From NCBI RefSeq assembly GCF_024357955.1, contig NZ_JANEYT010000001.1, positions 1 through 64,000 on the forward strand: 64,000 nucleotides of DNA, in the 5' to 3' direction. The stretch is from Photobacterium pectinilyticum (GTDB lineage: Bacteria > Pseudomonadota > Gammaproteobacteria > Enterobacterales > Vibrionaceae). The notes below the pieces were generated by a model, which saw nothing but the letters and a program-made list of their open reading frames with translations, ran no database searches and was not told the origin of the DNA. Position 1 is the stretch's first letter. Every line of letters begins with the position of its first letter. Both the position numbers and the translations under genes were made by a program. This document shows, one piece after another, positions 49,756-59,508 of the stretch.

Positions 49756-50502
49756 TTACAGCTTATCGAGATTACTTTTCGCCTGACGCGAACTGGTTGA
49801 GTTCGGGTAGGTCGAAATAACTTGCTGGTAGTATTTCTTTGCGTCTTCCGGCTTCTTGCTGCGCTCGGCAATAATACCTAGCTTCAACAATGCATCAGCA
49901 CGCTTGTTAGACTTCTCAACACTGGCAACAGCGGTGAATTGCTCTGTCGCTTCAGAAAGTTGGTTTTGAGTAAAGTAGAGCTGGCCAAGCCAGTAATGAG
50001 CATTAGGCTTGTAGCTTGATTCAGGGTACGTGACCAAAAACGCTTTAAAAGCAGTAATCGCACCGGAGTAATCCTTCTCTTTTAGGATCAGGTTAACCGC
50101 GGATTCATACGCTTCATTCTCGCCCACATTACTGGAGTAAACTTCAGTACTTGCTTTATCCGATGCTGGCTCTTCAGTCGCCTTTGCCTGAGGCTGGCGA
50201 TTAAGGCTGTCAACCTCTCGGTAGAGTTCGCGCTGACGCTCAAGCATCTGGCTGAGATCATAGCTGTTTTTTTCTACGATCCCTCGCAGCTCATCCATTT
50301 CGGTTGCCAGCTGATCCAGTTGCCGTTGCATATCCAACTGCACCTGGTTGCGTGCCTCAATCATCCTTTCCAGACGTTCCAGGCTACCGCCCTGCGCACT
50401 GTTACCACTGATTTCAGTAACAGGAGCAGGTGCGGCGACCACTTGGGTCGCCGCACCAACCAGCAACGTTAATGCGAGCGTTCGCATTGTGTTACTGTTC
50501 AT
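49756..50502 (-). CDS. cpoB: Cell division coordinator CpoB (YbgF)
   Basis: CpoB is a periplasmic protein that links Tol-Pal constriction with PBP1B peptidoglycan synthesis. The 248-residue protein has a signal peptide (about 1-23), an N-terminal coiled coil for trimer formation (about 35-95), a linker, and a C-terminal TPR domain (about 125-245) with YKPNAHYWLGQLYF as a clear repeat. AGGTAA precedes ATG. It is the last gene of the tol-pal operon. Confidence 0.95.
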   Translation of the reverse strand: MNSNTMRTLALTLLVGAATQVVAAPAPVTEISGNSAQGGSLERLERMIEARNQVQLDMQRQLDQLATEMDELRGIVEKNSYDLSQMLERQRELYREVDSLNRQPQAKATEEPASDKASTEVYSSNVGENEAYESAVNLILKEKDYSGAITAFKAFLVTYPESSYKPNAHYWLGQLYFTQNQLSEATEQFTAVASVEKSNKRADALLKLGIIAERSKKPEDAKKYYQQVISTYPNSTSSRQAKSNLDKL

Positions 50503-50521
50503 CGTAATTACCTATTATGGC

Positions 50522-51052
50522 TTAGTAAACCAGAACCGAACGACGGTTCTTGGCGTAGTCAGCTTCAGTATGGCCAAGGACTAGTGGCTTTTCCTCACCG
50601 TAGCTAACAATTGAGATCTGGCTTGCAGATACGCCTAGCGCCTGAAGGTACTTAGCAACTGCGTTAGCACGACGCTCACCTAGGGCGATGTTGTACTCAG
50701 GTGTACCACGCTCATCGGCGTGACCTTCAACAATCACTTTTACTGCTGCGTTATCGCGAAGGTACTCTGCGTGAGCGGTTAGCATATCTTGGTAATCAGG
50801 CTGGATTTCAGCGTTGTCAAACTTGAAGTAAATAGTTTGTTCCTGACGTAGCTGCTGGCTGCGTAGTTCCTGCTCAGAAAGCACTGGCTCTTGCTCAACT
50901 GGCGATGTTACGACAGTCGATTGCTCTGTCGTTGAACCGGTGTTAGTTTCTGAAGCTGCAGAGCTATCAGTGCTATCACTAGAGCTACACGCCGCTAGAG
51001 TGAACATTGGCAGCGCAATTGCCAATCCCTTTAAAACTTTGTTCAGTTGCAT
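50522..51052 (-). CDS. pal: Peptidoglycan-associated lipoprotein Pal
   Basis: Pal ties the outer membrane to peptidoglycan. The 176-residue protein has a lipobox LAAC (Cys22), a Ser/Thr-rich linker and an OmpA-like domain (about 70-175) with [20 protein letters not shown], where Asp and Arg bind diaminopimelate. It follows tolB and precedes cpoB in the usual order. Confidence 0.97.
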   Translation of the reverse strand: MQLNKVLKGLAIALPMFTLAACSSSDSTDSSAASETNTGSTTEQSTVVTSPVEQEPVLSEQELRSQQLRQEQTIYFKFDNAEIQPDYQDMLTAHAEYLRDNAAVKVIVEGHADERGTPEYNIALGERRANAVAKYLQALGVSASQISIVSYGEEKPLVLGHTEADYAKNRRSVLVY

Positions 51053-51087
51053 TTTATTTTCCTTTTTTATCGCTTGTTGCCGCTAAC

Positions 51088-52434
51088 TTAGAGGAAAGGT
51101 CCCCAGGCGGGAGCCCTCACCCGCCCATTAGTAGCAGGTAATCTTGCCTTAAAACGCCCATCAATCGACACTAATGACAACTCGTTAGATTTGTTATTAA
51201 CCGAGCTGTAAATCACCATGCCGCCATTCGGTGCAATGCTTGGTGATTCATCCAAAAATGTCTTGGTCAGTACCTGAACAGCATTGGTTTTTAAGTCTTG
51301 TTTAGCAATGTTATAGCCAGAATCAGACCTATTCACCATCACCAGGTAGCGGCCATCAGGCGTCAATTGACCACCGAGGTTCTGACTTCCTTGCCAAGTC
51401 AGGCGCTTAGTCGAACCGTCAGCTAAATTTACTCTATAAATCTGTGGGTTACCACCTCTGTCTGAGGTAAAAATTAAAGAGTCGCCGCTTGGATCCCAAA
51501 ATGCTTCGGTATTGTTAGCCCGACCACGGGTGATCTGCTTCAATTCCTTGGTTTCTAGGTCTTTAATGTAGATCTGCAAGCTACCGCTCTTCGACAAAAC
51601 AATGGCCAGTTTCTTGCCGTCCGGCGAGAAACGAGGACTACCATTATGACGCGGGAATGACGTCACCATTTCACGGGTACCTTTGTAGATATCCATAATG
51701 AAAATCTGTGCCTGCTGGTTCTCGAAGCTAACATATGCCAGCTTGCTGCCATCTGGCGACCATGACGGAGACATCAAAGGCTGCTGGGATTTCAGTACCA
51801 AACGTTCGTTGAAGCCATCGTAATCGGCAACACGGAGCTGGTACGGATACTCGGCCTTATCATCAATCACAACGTAAGCAATACGGGTAAGGAAAGCCCC
51901 TTTCTCGCCGGTCAGTTTTTCATAGACAATATCTGAAATACGGTGAGCGTAGTGGCGAAGGCGTGATTCTTTCACTGTGGCGCGATTATTTAAAAGAAGA
52001 TGATCTTTGGTTAACACCAGCTCGCCATTCTCCAAGCCGCGGCTCTGACCGCTGGTCAACTGACCGCGCACCACATCAATAAGCTGGTAGTTGATCACAT
52101 AATTGCCCTGCTCATTCATGGTTACAGTACCAGTCACCAAAGCATCAACCCCCATAGAGGTCCAGGCATTGTAATCTACCTGCTCTTCGTTAGAAGGCGT
52201 TTGTGGCATGTTACTGGTCGACACTGGCGAGAACTTACCGCTTCGACGGAGATCAGAGGCAATAACCGCTGAAATATCAGTCGGCATTTTGCCTGCCCCT
52301 TCCCATTTGAAAGGAACGACGCCAATCGGACGGGCTGAGTCCACCCCTTCCGTTATCACCAATTCCAGCTCTGCTTGGGCGATTTGGCTGAAACTCAGCA
52401 ACGCCACGCATAAACCCAATAACCAACGTTTCAT
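51088..52434 (-). CDS. tolB: Tol-Pal periplasmic protein TolB
   Basis: TolB is the periplasmic partner of Pal and TolA. The protein has a signal peptide (cleavage near AQA), a TolB N-terminal domain (about 22-165) and a six-bladed beta-propeller with [12 protein letters not shown] and [11 protein letters not shown] as repeat motifs. Two adjacent ATG codons follow GGAAGGAG. The second (52434) has the better spacing, giving 448 residues, and the first is at 52437. Confidence 0.97.
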   Translation of the reverse strand: MKRWLLGLCVALLSFSQIAQAELELVITEGVDSARPIGVVPFKWEGAGKMPTDISAVIASDLRRSGKFSPVSTSNMPQTPSNEEQVDYNAWTSMGVDALVTGTVTMNEQGNYVINYQLIDVVRGQLTSGQSRGLENGELVLTKDHLLLNNRATVKESRLRHYAHRISDIVYEKLTGEKGAFLTRIAYVVIDDKAEYPYQLRVADYDGFNERLVLKSQQPLMSPSWSPDGSKLAYVSFENQQAQIFIMDIYKGTREMVTSFPRHNGSPRFSPDGKKLAIVLSKSGSLQIYIKDLETKELKQITRGRANNTEAFWDPSGDSLIFTSDRGGNPQIYRVNLADGSTKRLTWQGSQNLGGQLTPDGRYLVMVNRSDSGYNIAKQDLKTNAVQVLTKTFLDESPSIAPNGGMVIYSSVNNKSNELSLVSIDGRFKARLPATNGRVRAPAWGPFL

Positions 52435-52447
52435 CATTACTCCTTCC

Positions 52448-53512
52448 TTATTGCGGGCTTACTGTTAGTCTGATGTTACGCAGTTGCTCTACAACCGCCT
52501 GGTCTTCCGGCATAGGGAACTGACTAACCTTAACCACCGCGGCTTTTGCCGCTCGGCAAAGTGCACTGTCACCGCTATCTTCCGACGCATCAAGAACCAA
52601 GCCATTGCTCGACAAGCGCATGCGGATCACACACTCCTTGCCGATAAAACTCTGTTCAACCAACAAGTTCTGCTGGATCATCTGTCTATAGATAGCGCCG
52701 TAGCGATCTCTTTCATCAGCCACAAACTGGCCGCGGGCACCGCCACGCAGCTCAGATTCGGCTTCAAGGCCGGCAAACATATCGTTTAATGCCGCTTCCT
52801 GCTGGCGTTGAGTTTCACGGGCTTCTGCCGCCTTGCGCTCGGCTTCCTCACGGGCTGCCTCTGCCTGGCGAGCTTCTTCTTCCGCTTTCTTCTTAGCTGC
52901 TACTTGGGCCTGGCGTTCGGCTTCTGCTTTCGCGGCTGCCGCTTCAGCTTGACGTTTCGCGTCTTCGGCTTGACGTTTTGCTTCCTCAGCTTTGCGTTGT
53001 TCAGCGACCTGACGCTGGCGCTCTTGTTCGGCTTTACGCGCCGCTTCCTGCTTCACCTTACGGTCAGCCTCTGCCTTGGCCGCTTGTTCTCGGGCCACAC
53101 GTGCCGCCTCATCAGCTTTGCGCTTCTCTTCTGCCACCTTAGTCCGTTCAGCCGCCACTCGCTTTCGCTCCTGCTCAGCATCACGCGCTTCTTTCTCGGC
53201 TTTGAGTTTGTCCGCCTTGAGCTGACGCAAACGCTGCTCTTCTTCCAGACGCATTTTTTCCAATGCATCAGCTTGTTGCTCTAAACGCTTCAACCTGTCT
53301 TGTTCGGCAACTTTGGCCGCTTCACGTTGCTGGCGAATACGTTGCGCCTGCTGGTTCACCAACGCCGGATCGACCACCACCGCCTGAACGATGTTGCCCG
53401 ACGGCTTGGGTTTTGTCATGACGAAATCCGATCCCCACAACAACATCACGACCAGTGAACCATGCATAAGTAACGAAATAATGAAGGCAGCACTGTAATC
53501 TTTCTTTTTCAT
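52448..53512 (-). CDS. tolA: Tol-Pal inner-membrane protein TolA
   Basis: TolA carries the energy of the TolQR motor to TolB and Pal. The 354-residue protein has a short N-terminal membrane helix (about 9-29), a long Ala/Glu/Lys/Arg-rich helix spanning most of residues 45-245, and a C-terminal globular domain (about 260-354) with the paired cysteines in KECVIR and ALCRAAK. The repeated composition of the helix is visible as tandem AEEKRKA-like segments. Confidence 0.96.
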   Translation of the reverse strand: MKKKDYSAAFIISLLMHGSLVVMLLWGSDFVMTKPKPSGNIVQAVVVDPALVNQQAQRIRQQREAAKVAEQDRLKRLEQQADALEKMRLEEEQRLRQLKADKLKAEKEARDAEQERKRVAAERTKVAEEKRKADEAARVAREQAAKAEADRKVKQEAARKAEQERQRQVAEQRKAEEAKRQAEDAKRQAEAAAAKAEAERQAQVAAKKKAEEEARQAEAAREEAERKAAEARETQRQQEAALNDMFAGLEAESELRGGARGQFVADERDRYGAIYRQMIQQNLLVEQSFIGKECVIRMRLSSNGLVLDASEDSGDSALCRAAKAAVVKVSQFPMPEDQAVVEQLRNIRLTVSPQ

Positions 53513-53525
53513 CCTGCCTACCTAC

Positions 53526-53972
53526 TTATTGCTCTAATGGCTCGGTCATCAGGCCTACCGACCCAACACCAGCTTGATTAAGGGCATCGAGGGTTTCGAT
53601 GATATAGGCATAGGGTGCTCGAGCATCGCCGCCCACCAGTACCGCTGACTCTGGATTCAGCTGTAACTCAGCACGCACTCGAGTTAGCAGGTCATTAAGG
53701 CCAAGCCCACGCTGCATTTCGTTGTCATCCACACTAATGCCGAGGTGGCCATCTTGGCTGACCTCGACAATAATCGGTGGCTTTTCGTTGTTCTCACCAA
53801 CTAACTCGGCCGCTGTTTTGGCGGTCGTGGTACTCGGCAAGTCAACATCAACACCTTGGGTGATAAATGGCGCCGTCACCATAAAGATGATCAACAGTAC
53901 GAACATCACGTCGATATAAGGTACAACATTGATCTCGCACGTAACTTTACGCTTCTTCGGTTGATAAGCCAT
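53526..53972 (-). CDS. tolR: Tol-Pal motor protein TolR
   Basis: TolR is the ExbD-type subunit of the proton-driven Tol motor. The 148-residue protein has one membrane helix (about 16-36) containing the key Asp in VVPYIDVMFVLLIIF, which carries protons, and a periplasmic domain ending in the conserved motif near SVGLMTEP. Confidence 0.97.
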   Translation of the reverse strand: MAYQPKKRKVTCEINVVPYIDVMFVLLIIFMVTAPFITQGVDVDLPSTTTAKTAAELVGENNEKPPIIVEVSQDGHLGISVDDNEMQRGLGLNDLLTRVRAELQLNPESAVLVGGDARAPYAYIIETLDALNQAGVGSVGLMTEPLEQ

Positions 53973-53977
53973 GCTAT

Positions 53978-54664
53978 TTACTCCTGGTGAGCAGCAAATG
54001 CCTGGCGGTGCAAGATGCTAGAAAATTCTTCCATAAAGGTCGCGTAAGAATGCTCAAGCTTAGAGACCTGATTGGTCAGCTTATTGAAGAACATTACCGC
54101 GGGAATCGCCGCAAACAGGCCGATAGCCGTCGCAATCAATGATTCAGCAATACCAGGGGCAACCATTGCAAGGGTCGCCTGCTTCACTGCTCCTAGGGCA
54201 ATAAAAGCGTGCATGATCCCCCATACCGTACCGAACAAGCCGATATACGGGCTGATAGAGCCGACAGTAGCGAGGAAAGGTAGGTTGGTTTCGAGCTCTT
54301 CTACTTCACGTGATAATGCTACGCGCATCGCACGGCCAGCCCCGTCCATCACCGCTTCTGGCGCCTTGCCATTGCTGCGGTGCAAACGGGCGAACTCTTT
54401 AAAACCAGCATGGAAAATCTGTTCGGTGCCAGTTAGGTTCTCTTTTCGCGCTTCCACTTCTTGGTAAAGCTGCGACAAATCAACACCAGACCAAAAACGG
54501 TCTTCAAATCGCTCAACATGGTTCTTTGCCTGCGACAAAACTTGGGATCGTTTGATGATCATTGCCCAAGACGTGACAGACATACCCATCAAAATGAGTA
54601 CAACAACCTTACCCAGCAGGCTCGCCTGTAGGAAAAGGTCTAAAATCGATAGTTCAGCAGTCAC
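53978..54664 (-). CDS. tolQ: Tol-Pal motor protein TolQ
   Basis: TolQ is the MotA/ExbB-type subunit that forms the proton path with TolR. The 228-residue protein has three membrane helices (about 15-38, 135-158, 170-195). [14 protein letters not shown] and EALIAT-like [17 protein letters not shown] are the family motifs. Its start overlaps the ybgC stop by four bases. Confidence 0.97.
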   Translation of the reverse strand: MTAELSILDLFLQASLLGKVVVLILMGMSVTSWAMIIKRSQVLSQAKNHVERFEDRFWSGVDLSQLYQEVEARKENLTGTEQIFHAGFKEFARLHRSNGKAPEAVMDGAGRAMRVALSREVEELETNLPFLATVGSISPYIGLFGTVWGIMHAFIALGAVKQATLAMVAPGIAESLIATAIGLFAAIPAVMFFNKLTNQVSKLEHSYATFMEEFSSILHRQAFAAHQE

Positions 54665-55068
54665 TTCGTTATCTCCGATAAAATATGCTCTGGGATCTTG
54701 ATAGGTTTCAACGTATCGGGGTGGACACAGGCTACCTGAATCGATGCTCTACACAAGGTTTGCCCGTTATTGTTAACTAAAACCTGACAAAATTCGATAG
54801 ATGCCCGGCGTATAGTATTAGGCCAGGTCCGCACAACAAGTTGCTCATCCAATGTGGCACCTTTGAGGTAGTCAACCTCCATATGGCGGACAACAAAACT
54901 GACTTTATCGGCGAACAAGTCGTTAAGACTGACACCGAAGTGGCGGAAGAGTTCCGTCCTCGCCCGCTCAAAAAACTTAATATAGTTAGCATGATAAACC
55001 AAGCCACCTACGTCCGTATCTTCGTAGTAAACCCTAATAGGCCATTCAAATGGGTGCTCTTCGGTCAT
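54661..55068 (-). CDS. ybgC: Acyl-CoA thioester hydrolase YbgC
   Basis: YbgC is a cytoplasmic hotdog-fold thioesterase acting on short acyl-CoA and acyl-ACP. The 135-residue protein has the active-site motif [16 protein letters not shown] with the catalytic Asp. ATG at 55068 matches the E. coli start and has TTGGA upstream. Two further in-frame ATG codons lie five and three codons earlier. It is the first gene of the tol-pal operon, as in most gammaproteobacteria. Confidence 0.93.
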   Translation of the reverse strand: MTEEHPFEWPIRVYYEDTDVGGLVYHANYIKFFERARTELFRHFGVSLNDLFADKVSFVVRHMEVDYLKGATLDEQLVVRTWPNTIRRASIEFCQVLVNNNGQTLCRASIQVACVHPDTLKPIKIPEHILSEITK

Positions 55069-55263
55069 TATCATTCCAACCATGGTGTTCGTGTGCCAAT
55101 GTATTTAGGCTTTTACTCAATCGCTTACTATACCTAACTTGGCTACCTGATTGGAATCATGCATTGCTAGTAAACACACGGAGTTTTACTTTTTGATGAC
55201 CTTGTCACTACTTATCATCCGTTACCAATACGTTACCTGGTTGTATTTTATCCGGATATAAAA

Positions 55264-55297
55264 AAACAGCCCATTACTCAATTGCAATGGGCTGTTT
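55264..55297 (-). terminator. Terminator of the cydABX-ybgE operon
   Basis: AAACAGCCCATT (55264-55275) pairs with AATGGGCTGTTT (55286-55297), followed on the minus strand by a run of T. It separates the cyd and tol transcripts. Confidence 0.9.
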
Positions 55298-55343
55298 CAA
55301 TTGTATATTTTTGTATCAGCGTGAGCAGTTTGAAATCACTTCG

Positions 55344-55646
55344 CTACGCTAAACGCAGAAACAAAATATAAGCCAATATTGGCAACGAGATGTACGGGGT
55401 GAAAAACACCTGCCAGTACCAACGGCGCGGAACAAAACCAACGCCGAAGATCATTGCGGCACACGTTGCCCATATCAAGGCTGGCGAGATCATCGGTCCG
55501 AATCCGCCAATCGCCTGGGCAAAGAGTGTGGGTTCCCACACCACCAGTCCTGCTGATGCCAATGACATCAGCAGCGCCACTATGCGCAATAGACCAAAAT
55601 CTACCCACTGGTGGGCACCCTTCACCCAGTGATCGAGGTTACTCAC
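55344..55646 (-). CDS. ybgE: Cyd operon protein YbgE
   Basis: This 100-residue inner-membrane protein has three hydrophobic segments and matches YbgE (97 residues in E. coli), encoded in cyd operons, with an unclear role in the oxidase. I chose GTG at 55646, which overlaps the cydX stop by eight bases in GTGAGTAA. The longer frame upstream runs through cydX in another frame and is not part of the gene. Confidence 0.88.
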   Translation of the reverse strand: MSNLDHWVKGAHQWVDFGLLRIVALLMSLASAGLVVWEPTLFAQAIGGFGPMISPALIWATCAAMIFGVGFVPRRWYWQVFFTPYISLPILAYILFLRLA

Positions 55647-55752
55647 CAATATCCTCTTTATCCATATTTTCTGTCGCTTCAAGCCACAGCGCGTTGATGA
55701 TACCGAATGAGCAAGCAAGAAGCACACCCAGGATCCAAGCGAAATACCACAT
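55639..55752 (-). CDS. cydX: Cytochrome bd oxidase small subunit CydX
   Basis: CydX is a single-helix subunit needed for stability of the haem site in cytochrome bd. The 37-residue protein starts MWYFAWILGVLLACSFGIIN, the typical CydX start, and ends in an acidic tail (ENMDKEDIGE). It starts eleven bases after cydB. It is too short for many gene finders but is clearly real. Confidence 0.95.
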   Translation of the reverse strand: MWYFAWILGVLLACSFGIINALWLEATENMDKEDIGE

Positions 55753-55763
55753 AGTCTGTCTCC

Positions 55764-56900
55764 TTAGTACAGTGAGTTCTTGTTCTCTTCAATATATTTA
55801 GTATCAAGACGGCCAAACATCTTGTAGTAACACCAAGAGGTGTACGCCAGGATAATTGGAACCATCACCACCGCTACACCAGTCATGATGTTCAGCGTCA
55901 GTTCTGATGACGTCGCATCCCACATCGTCAAGCTATGAGCAGGGATCAGGCTTGATGGCATGATGAACGGGAATAGAGCAAAACCAGCAGTCAAGATAAC
56001 ACCCGCCATGGTCAGGCTTGAGGTAATAAACGCCAGCGCGCCACGGTTTGCACGAGAGCAAAGCACGGTAAATACAGGCATAGCAACAGCCAATAGCGGT
56101 GCAATCCATAGTAGCGGATACGCATCGAAGTTATTAAACAGCGCACCGGTCTGGCGAACAACCTCTTTCGTCAGCGGATTTGATGGTGCATCTTTAATAA
56201 TTTCAGATGTGATCACATACCCTTCAAGGCTCTGTGCCCAAAGGCCTGCAATTGCAAAGCACACTGCAGTTCCCACTGAGGTTCGCATCGCAACACGGCG
56301 TGCACGCTCACGGATAGCGTCGGTTGTTTTCATCTGCAGGTATGCCGCACCTTGGGTTGTGATCATCAGAATGCTCACGATACCGCATAGCAAAGCAAAC
56401 GGGTTCAGCAGGCCAAAGAACGATCCTTTATAAGTCGGGATCATGAACTCGTTCAGCTCGAATGGAACACCTTGCATCAGGTTACCAAACGCCACACCGA
56501 AAATAACAGGCGGAACGAAGCTACCGACGAAGATGGCTTTATCCCATGCTTCACGCCATTTTGGATCTTCAATTTTTGAACGGTAGTCAAAACCAATCGG
56601 ACGAAGCCAAAGTGCCGCCAGTGTAATGATCATGGCAAAATAAAAGCCAGAGAACGCAGTTGCGTATACTAAAGGCCATGCCGCAAACAGTGCACCACCT
56701 GCGGTGATCAACCAAACCTGGTTACCGTCCCAGTGAGGAGCTATCGAGTTAATCATTACTCGGCGTTCGCTGTCTGTCTTTCCGATAATACGGGACAGCA
56801 CACCGACACCCATGTCAAAACCATCTGTGACAGCGAAACCGATGCATAGCACACCGATCAACGCCCACCAGATAAATCGCAATACTTCATATTCAAACAT
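55764..56900 (-). CDS. cydB: Cytochrome bd ubiquinol oxidase subunit II
   Basis: CydB is the second large subunit of the high-affinity cytochrome bd quinol oxidase. The 378-residue protein has nine membrane segments. The N terminus MFEYEVLRFIWWALIGVL and the motif VTDGFDMGVG match E. coli closely (379 residues). It lies 17 bases after cydA. Confidence 0.97.
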   Translation of the reverse strand: MFEYEVLRFIWWALIGVLCIGFAVTDGFDMGVGVLSRIIGKTDSERRVMINSIAPHWDGNQVWLITAGGALFAAWPLVYATAFSGFYFAMIITLAALWLRPIGFDYRSKIEDPKWREAWDKAIFVGSFVPPVIFGVAFGNLMQGVPFELNEFMIPTYKGSFFGLLNPFALLCGIVSILMITTQGAAYLQMKTTDAIRERARRVAMRTSVGTAVCFAIAGLWAQSLEGYVITSEIIKDAPSNPLTKEVVRQTGALFNNFDAYPLLWIAPLLAVAMPVFTVLCSRANRGALAFITSSLTMAGVILTAGFALFPFIMPSSLIPAHSLTMWDATSSELTLNIMTGVAVVMVPIILAYTSWCYYKMFGRLDTKYIEENKNSLY

Positions 56901-56917
56901 TGCTCAACTCTCCCTGA

Positions 56918-58504
56918 TTATGCTTCAACCTGACGCGATACCACATTCTGCGGTGCATCATTAGTTTCAAAGTGGTAGCGGCCTGTTTTCAAGCTGCTAG
57001 GACCTAGACGAGCAAACTTGATCATCAGGTACAATTCAGCAATCAGGAACACTGTGTACAGTGCAATAATTGCCAGCAAAGAAGTAATGATGTCAGAAGG
57101 TGCCAAATTTGACACAGCCATCGACACCGGCAGGATCTCACCTACCGCCCATGGTTGACGACCATACTCGGCAACGAACCAACCCGCTTCAATTGCAATC
57201 CAAGGCAATGGAAGACCGTAAAGCGCGGCTTTCAGTACCCATTTATTGTCAGTGATCTTGTGACGGCAAGACTGCACGAACGCTGCACCGATAATACCCA
57301 GCATCAAGAAGCCACAACCCACCATAATACGGAAGCTCCAGAATAACGGCCACACCGTCGGGATAGAGTCATCTGCAGCACGTGCAATGTCTTCATCTGT
57401 CGCATCAACAACATTGTCAGCATAAGGCTTAACCAGGTAGCCATAGCCAAGGTCATGTTTAACTTCATCGAATGCTGCGATGTTTTCTGGTGTCTTATCA
57501 CCGGCACGTAATTTTTCCAGCAGGCCGTAAGCCACCATACCGTTACGGATACGGACTTCGTGTTCATCTTTCAAATCACGCAGACCGGTTACTTCCGTAT
57601 CGATAGAACGTGTTGCGATAATACCCATTAAGTAAGGGATCTTGATCGCATAATCCGTTTCCATGGTTTCCTGATTTGGAATACCAAATAGCGTGAAGGC
57701 AGCAGGCGCTTCTTCTGTGTGCCATTCAGCTTCAATCGCTGCTAGCTTGGTTTTCTGAACGTCACCAAGCTCATAGCCTGATTCATCGCCCAATACGATA
57801 ACAGATAGGATTGATGCCATGCCGAATGCTGCAGCAATCGCAAATGAACGGCGAGCGAAGGCAATATCACGACCTTTAAGCAGATAGTAAGAACTGATAG
57901 CAAGAACGAACATCGCACCGGTTACGTAGCCAGACGCAACAGTGTGAACGAATTTCACCTGTGCAACCGGGTTAAGTACCACTTCAGCAAAGCTTACCAT
58001 TTCCATACGCATGGTTTCGAAGTTGAACTCTGCACCGACAGGGTTCTGCATCCAGCCGTTTGCAACAAGAATCCATAGCGCCGAGAAGTTAGAGCCAAGA
58101 GCAACGAGCCAAGTAACAGTAAGGTGCTGACGCTTGGATAGACGATCCCAACCAAAGAAGAACAGGCCAACTAGGGTAGATTCAAGGAAGAAAGCGATAA
58201 GCGCTTCGATAGCCAGCGGCGCACCGAAAATATCACCTACGTAGTGGGAATAATATGCCCAGTTAGTACCGAACTGGAACTCCATGGTAAGACCCGTGGA
58301 AACACCAAGGGCAAAGTTAATGGCAAAAAGCTTACCCCAGAACTTAGTCATGTCCTTGTAGATTTGCTTTCCGGTCATTACGTAAACCGACTCCATGATG
58401 GCGAGCAAGAAAGCCATACCTAGAGTCAGTGGGACGAACAAAAAGTGATACATCGCAGTTAATGCGAACTGTAACCGCGATAGTTCGACGATATCAGTGA
58501 ACAT
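56918..58504 (-). CDS. cydA: Cytochrome bd ubiquinol oxidase subunit I
   Basis: CydA carries haems b558, b595 and d and oxidises ubiquinol, reducing oxygen to water without pumping protons. The 528-residue protein has the axial His20 in [15 protein letters not shown], a second His in [10 protein letters not shown], and the quinol-binding Q loop (about 240-330). ATG at 58504 has AAGGAG upstream and matches the family start. In-frame sequence further upstream is not conserved. It is the first gene of cydABX-ybgE. ArcA- and FNR-like sites lie upstream. Confidence 0.97.
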   Translation of the reverse strand: MFTDIVELSRLQFALTAMYHFLFVPLTLGMAFLLAIMESVYVMTGKQIYKDMTKFWGKLFAINFALGVSTGLTMEFQFGTNWAYYSHYVGDIFGAPLAIEALIAFFLESTLVGLFFFGWDRLSKRQHLTVTWLVALGSNFSALWILVANGWMQNPVGAEFNFETMRMEMVSFAEVVLNPVAQVKFVHTVASGYVTGAMFVLAISSYYLLKGRDIAFARRSFAIAAAFGMASILSVIVLGDESGYELGDVQKTKLAAIEAEWHTEEAPAAFTLFGIPNQETMETDYAIKIPYLMGIIATRSIDTEVTGLRDLKDEHEVRIRNGMVAYGLLEKLRAGDKTPENIAAFDEVKHDLGYGYLVKPYADNVVDATDEDIARAADDSIPTVWPLFWSFRIMVGCGFLMLGIIGAAFVQSCRHKITDNKWVLKAALYGLPLPWIAIEAGWFVAEYGRQPWAVGEILPVSMAVSNLAPSDIITSLLAIIALYTVFLIAELYLMIKFARLGPSSLKTGRYHFETNDAPQNVVSRQVEA

Positions 58505-58674
58505 TGAGAACTCCTTCTTTCGCCAGGCTGACTGACGACAGTACAACACAGTGCACTTATGGTTGGGCTTAGCAAAATGTAGCCAAACGTCGTCGCAATT
58601 TTTTCACCTTCCTGGTTGCCATCTTTATTGTTATCAACGGCATCCTTGATATGTTGCAACGCTGTACCAAATTG

Positions 58675-58689
58675 GTTAATTTGTTGTTA
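58675..58689. promoter_or_regulatory. ArcA-like site upstream of cydA
   Basis: GTTAATTTGTTGTTA matches the ArcA consensus GTTAATTAAATGTTA at twelve of fifteen positions, with the GTTA direct repeats eleven bases apart. ArcA activates cydAB at low oxygen in E. coli. Confidence 0.55.
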
Positions 58690-58816
58690 AGCTACAGCTA
58701 ATAAAGTCATTGCTAATATTACTGACATTCGCTCTCAGGCTCAATGGATTAATTGCACAATTTGCTTTGATAAATATCAATAAACCCTGTTCACTTATTA
58801 ACCACCACCACCTTAC

Positions 58817-58830
58817 TTGACCTAGATCAA
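58817..58830. promoter_or_regulatory. FNR-like site upstream of cydA
   Basis: TTGAC-CTAG-ATCAA differs from the FNR consensus TTGAT-N4-ATCAA at one position. It lies about 310 bases upstream of the cydA start. It could act on cydA or on a transcript running toward the small ORF at 59233. Confidence 0.6.
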
Positions 58831-59150
58831 GTTATTGCAAGCCATTTAGGCTGCTGGCAGTAAGAGAATAAAACGTCGGTGTTTTAAATCATCAATAGCC
58901 CTATTAATGCGACTTAACATTCTGTTTTATCCATTCATATTCCGGCCAATTACCCTTAGAAAAAAAGAGCATTAAATGAAAACAAAAAGATTGAATAACC
59001 CGCACAAATCATCATCAACCACCTATTTATAGGTAGGTACAGTCACCAACAAATACAAACTGGGATTAGATTTAATAATCTTAATAGTGAATTTAATTCG
59101 CTTTTTGAACTATGGAAAATACCTATAATCAGCTCCAGAAGCAGATAAGG

Positions 59151-59183
59151 CCGCCCAGATGCCAAAATTCCAATTTTGGGCGG
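59151..59183 (+). other. Inverted repeat upstream of a small ORF
   Basis: CCGCCCA (59151-59157) pairs with TGGGCGG (59077 offset corrected: 59177-59183), and CAAAATT/AATTTTG lie inside, so two alternative hairpins can form. It lies 50 bases before the start codon at 59233. No T run follows. Confidence 0.5.
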
Positions 59184-59232
59184 GCTACAGGCTGTTTCCC
59201 CAACCACGTAAATTTAGATTGAGGAAGTAGAT

Positions 59233-59307
59233 ATGGCTCGTTTATTTGAAAAAATCGTTGCACTTTATCAACCAAGCTTTGCTGAAATGTACAAAAGCAG
59301 CTGCTAA
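59233..59307 (+). CDS. Possible 24-residue small protein
   Basis: ATG at 59233 follows GAGGAAG by five bases, an excellent ribosome binding site, and opens a 24-codon frame: MARLFEKIVALYQ followed by PSFAEMYKSSC. The peptide is amphipathic in its first half and ends in Cys. It lies alone in a 1 kb space between cydA and ruvB on the strand opposite both, with a terminator at 59455-59482 downstream. It could be a small protein gene or the coding part of a dual-function regulatory RNA. I know no family for it. Confidence 0.5.
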   Translation: MARLFEKIVALYQPSFAEMYKSSC

Positions 59308-59454
59308 AAAGCGCTCACAAAGCAAGCAATCGCCCTGCTGGCGATTAAATGCATTATCACTTGAATCCTTCGGCAGCCGTTTAGCTTGTTGTGGAGCTGT
59401 GACAATAAAAACATAATCCAAACAAAAACCAGCGCTGCTAAGTGTTAAAAAAAC

Positions 59455-59482
59455 AAAAACGAGGCCATATAGCCTCGTTTTT
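59455..59482. terminator. Bidirectional terminator, ruvB and the small transcript
   Basis: AAAAACGAGGC (59455-59465) pairs with GCCTCGTTTTT (59472-59482), with T runs on both strands. It ends ruvAB on the minus strand and would end a plus-strand transcript from the small ORF. Confidence 0.9.
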
Positions 59483-59508
59483 GATAACAATAAATCTTAT
59501 AAATAGAT

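Larger units (their letters stand above)
58505..59232. other. Long intergenic region upstream of cydA
   Basis: These 728 AT-rich bases hold candidate ArcA (58675-58689) and FNR (58817-58830) sites and an inverted repeat (59151-59183). No protein gene is supported before the 24-codon ORF at 59233. A 17-codon frame from 58976 has only a weak ribosome binding site and is not accepted. Confidence 0.5.

Noticed and set aside
52448..53512. Long plus-strand frames opposite tolA
   Set aside because: They mirror the repetitive Ala/Glu/Lys codons of the TolA helix and have no start signals.
59242..59490. 82-codon minus-strand frame opposite the small ORF
   Set aside because: It begins inside the bidirectional terminator, has no ribosome binding site and overlaps the better supported 24-codon frame.
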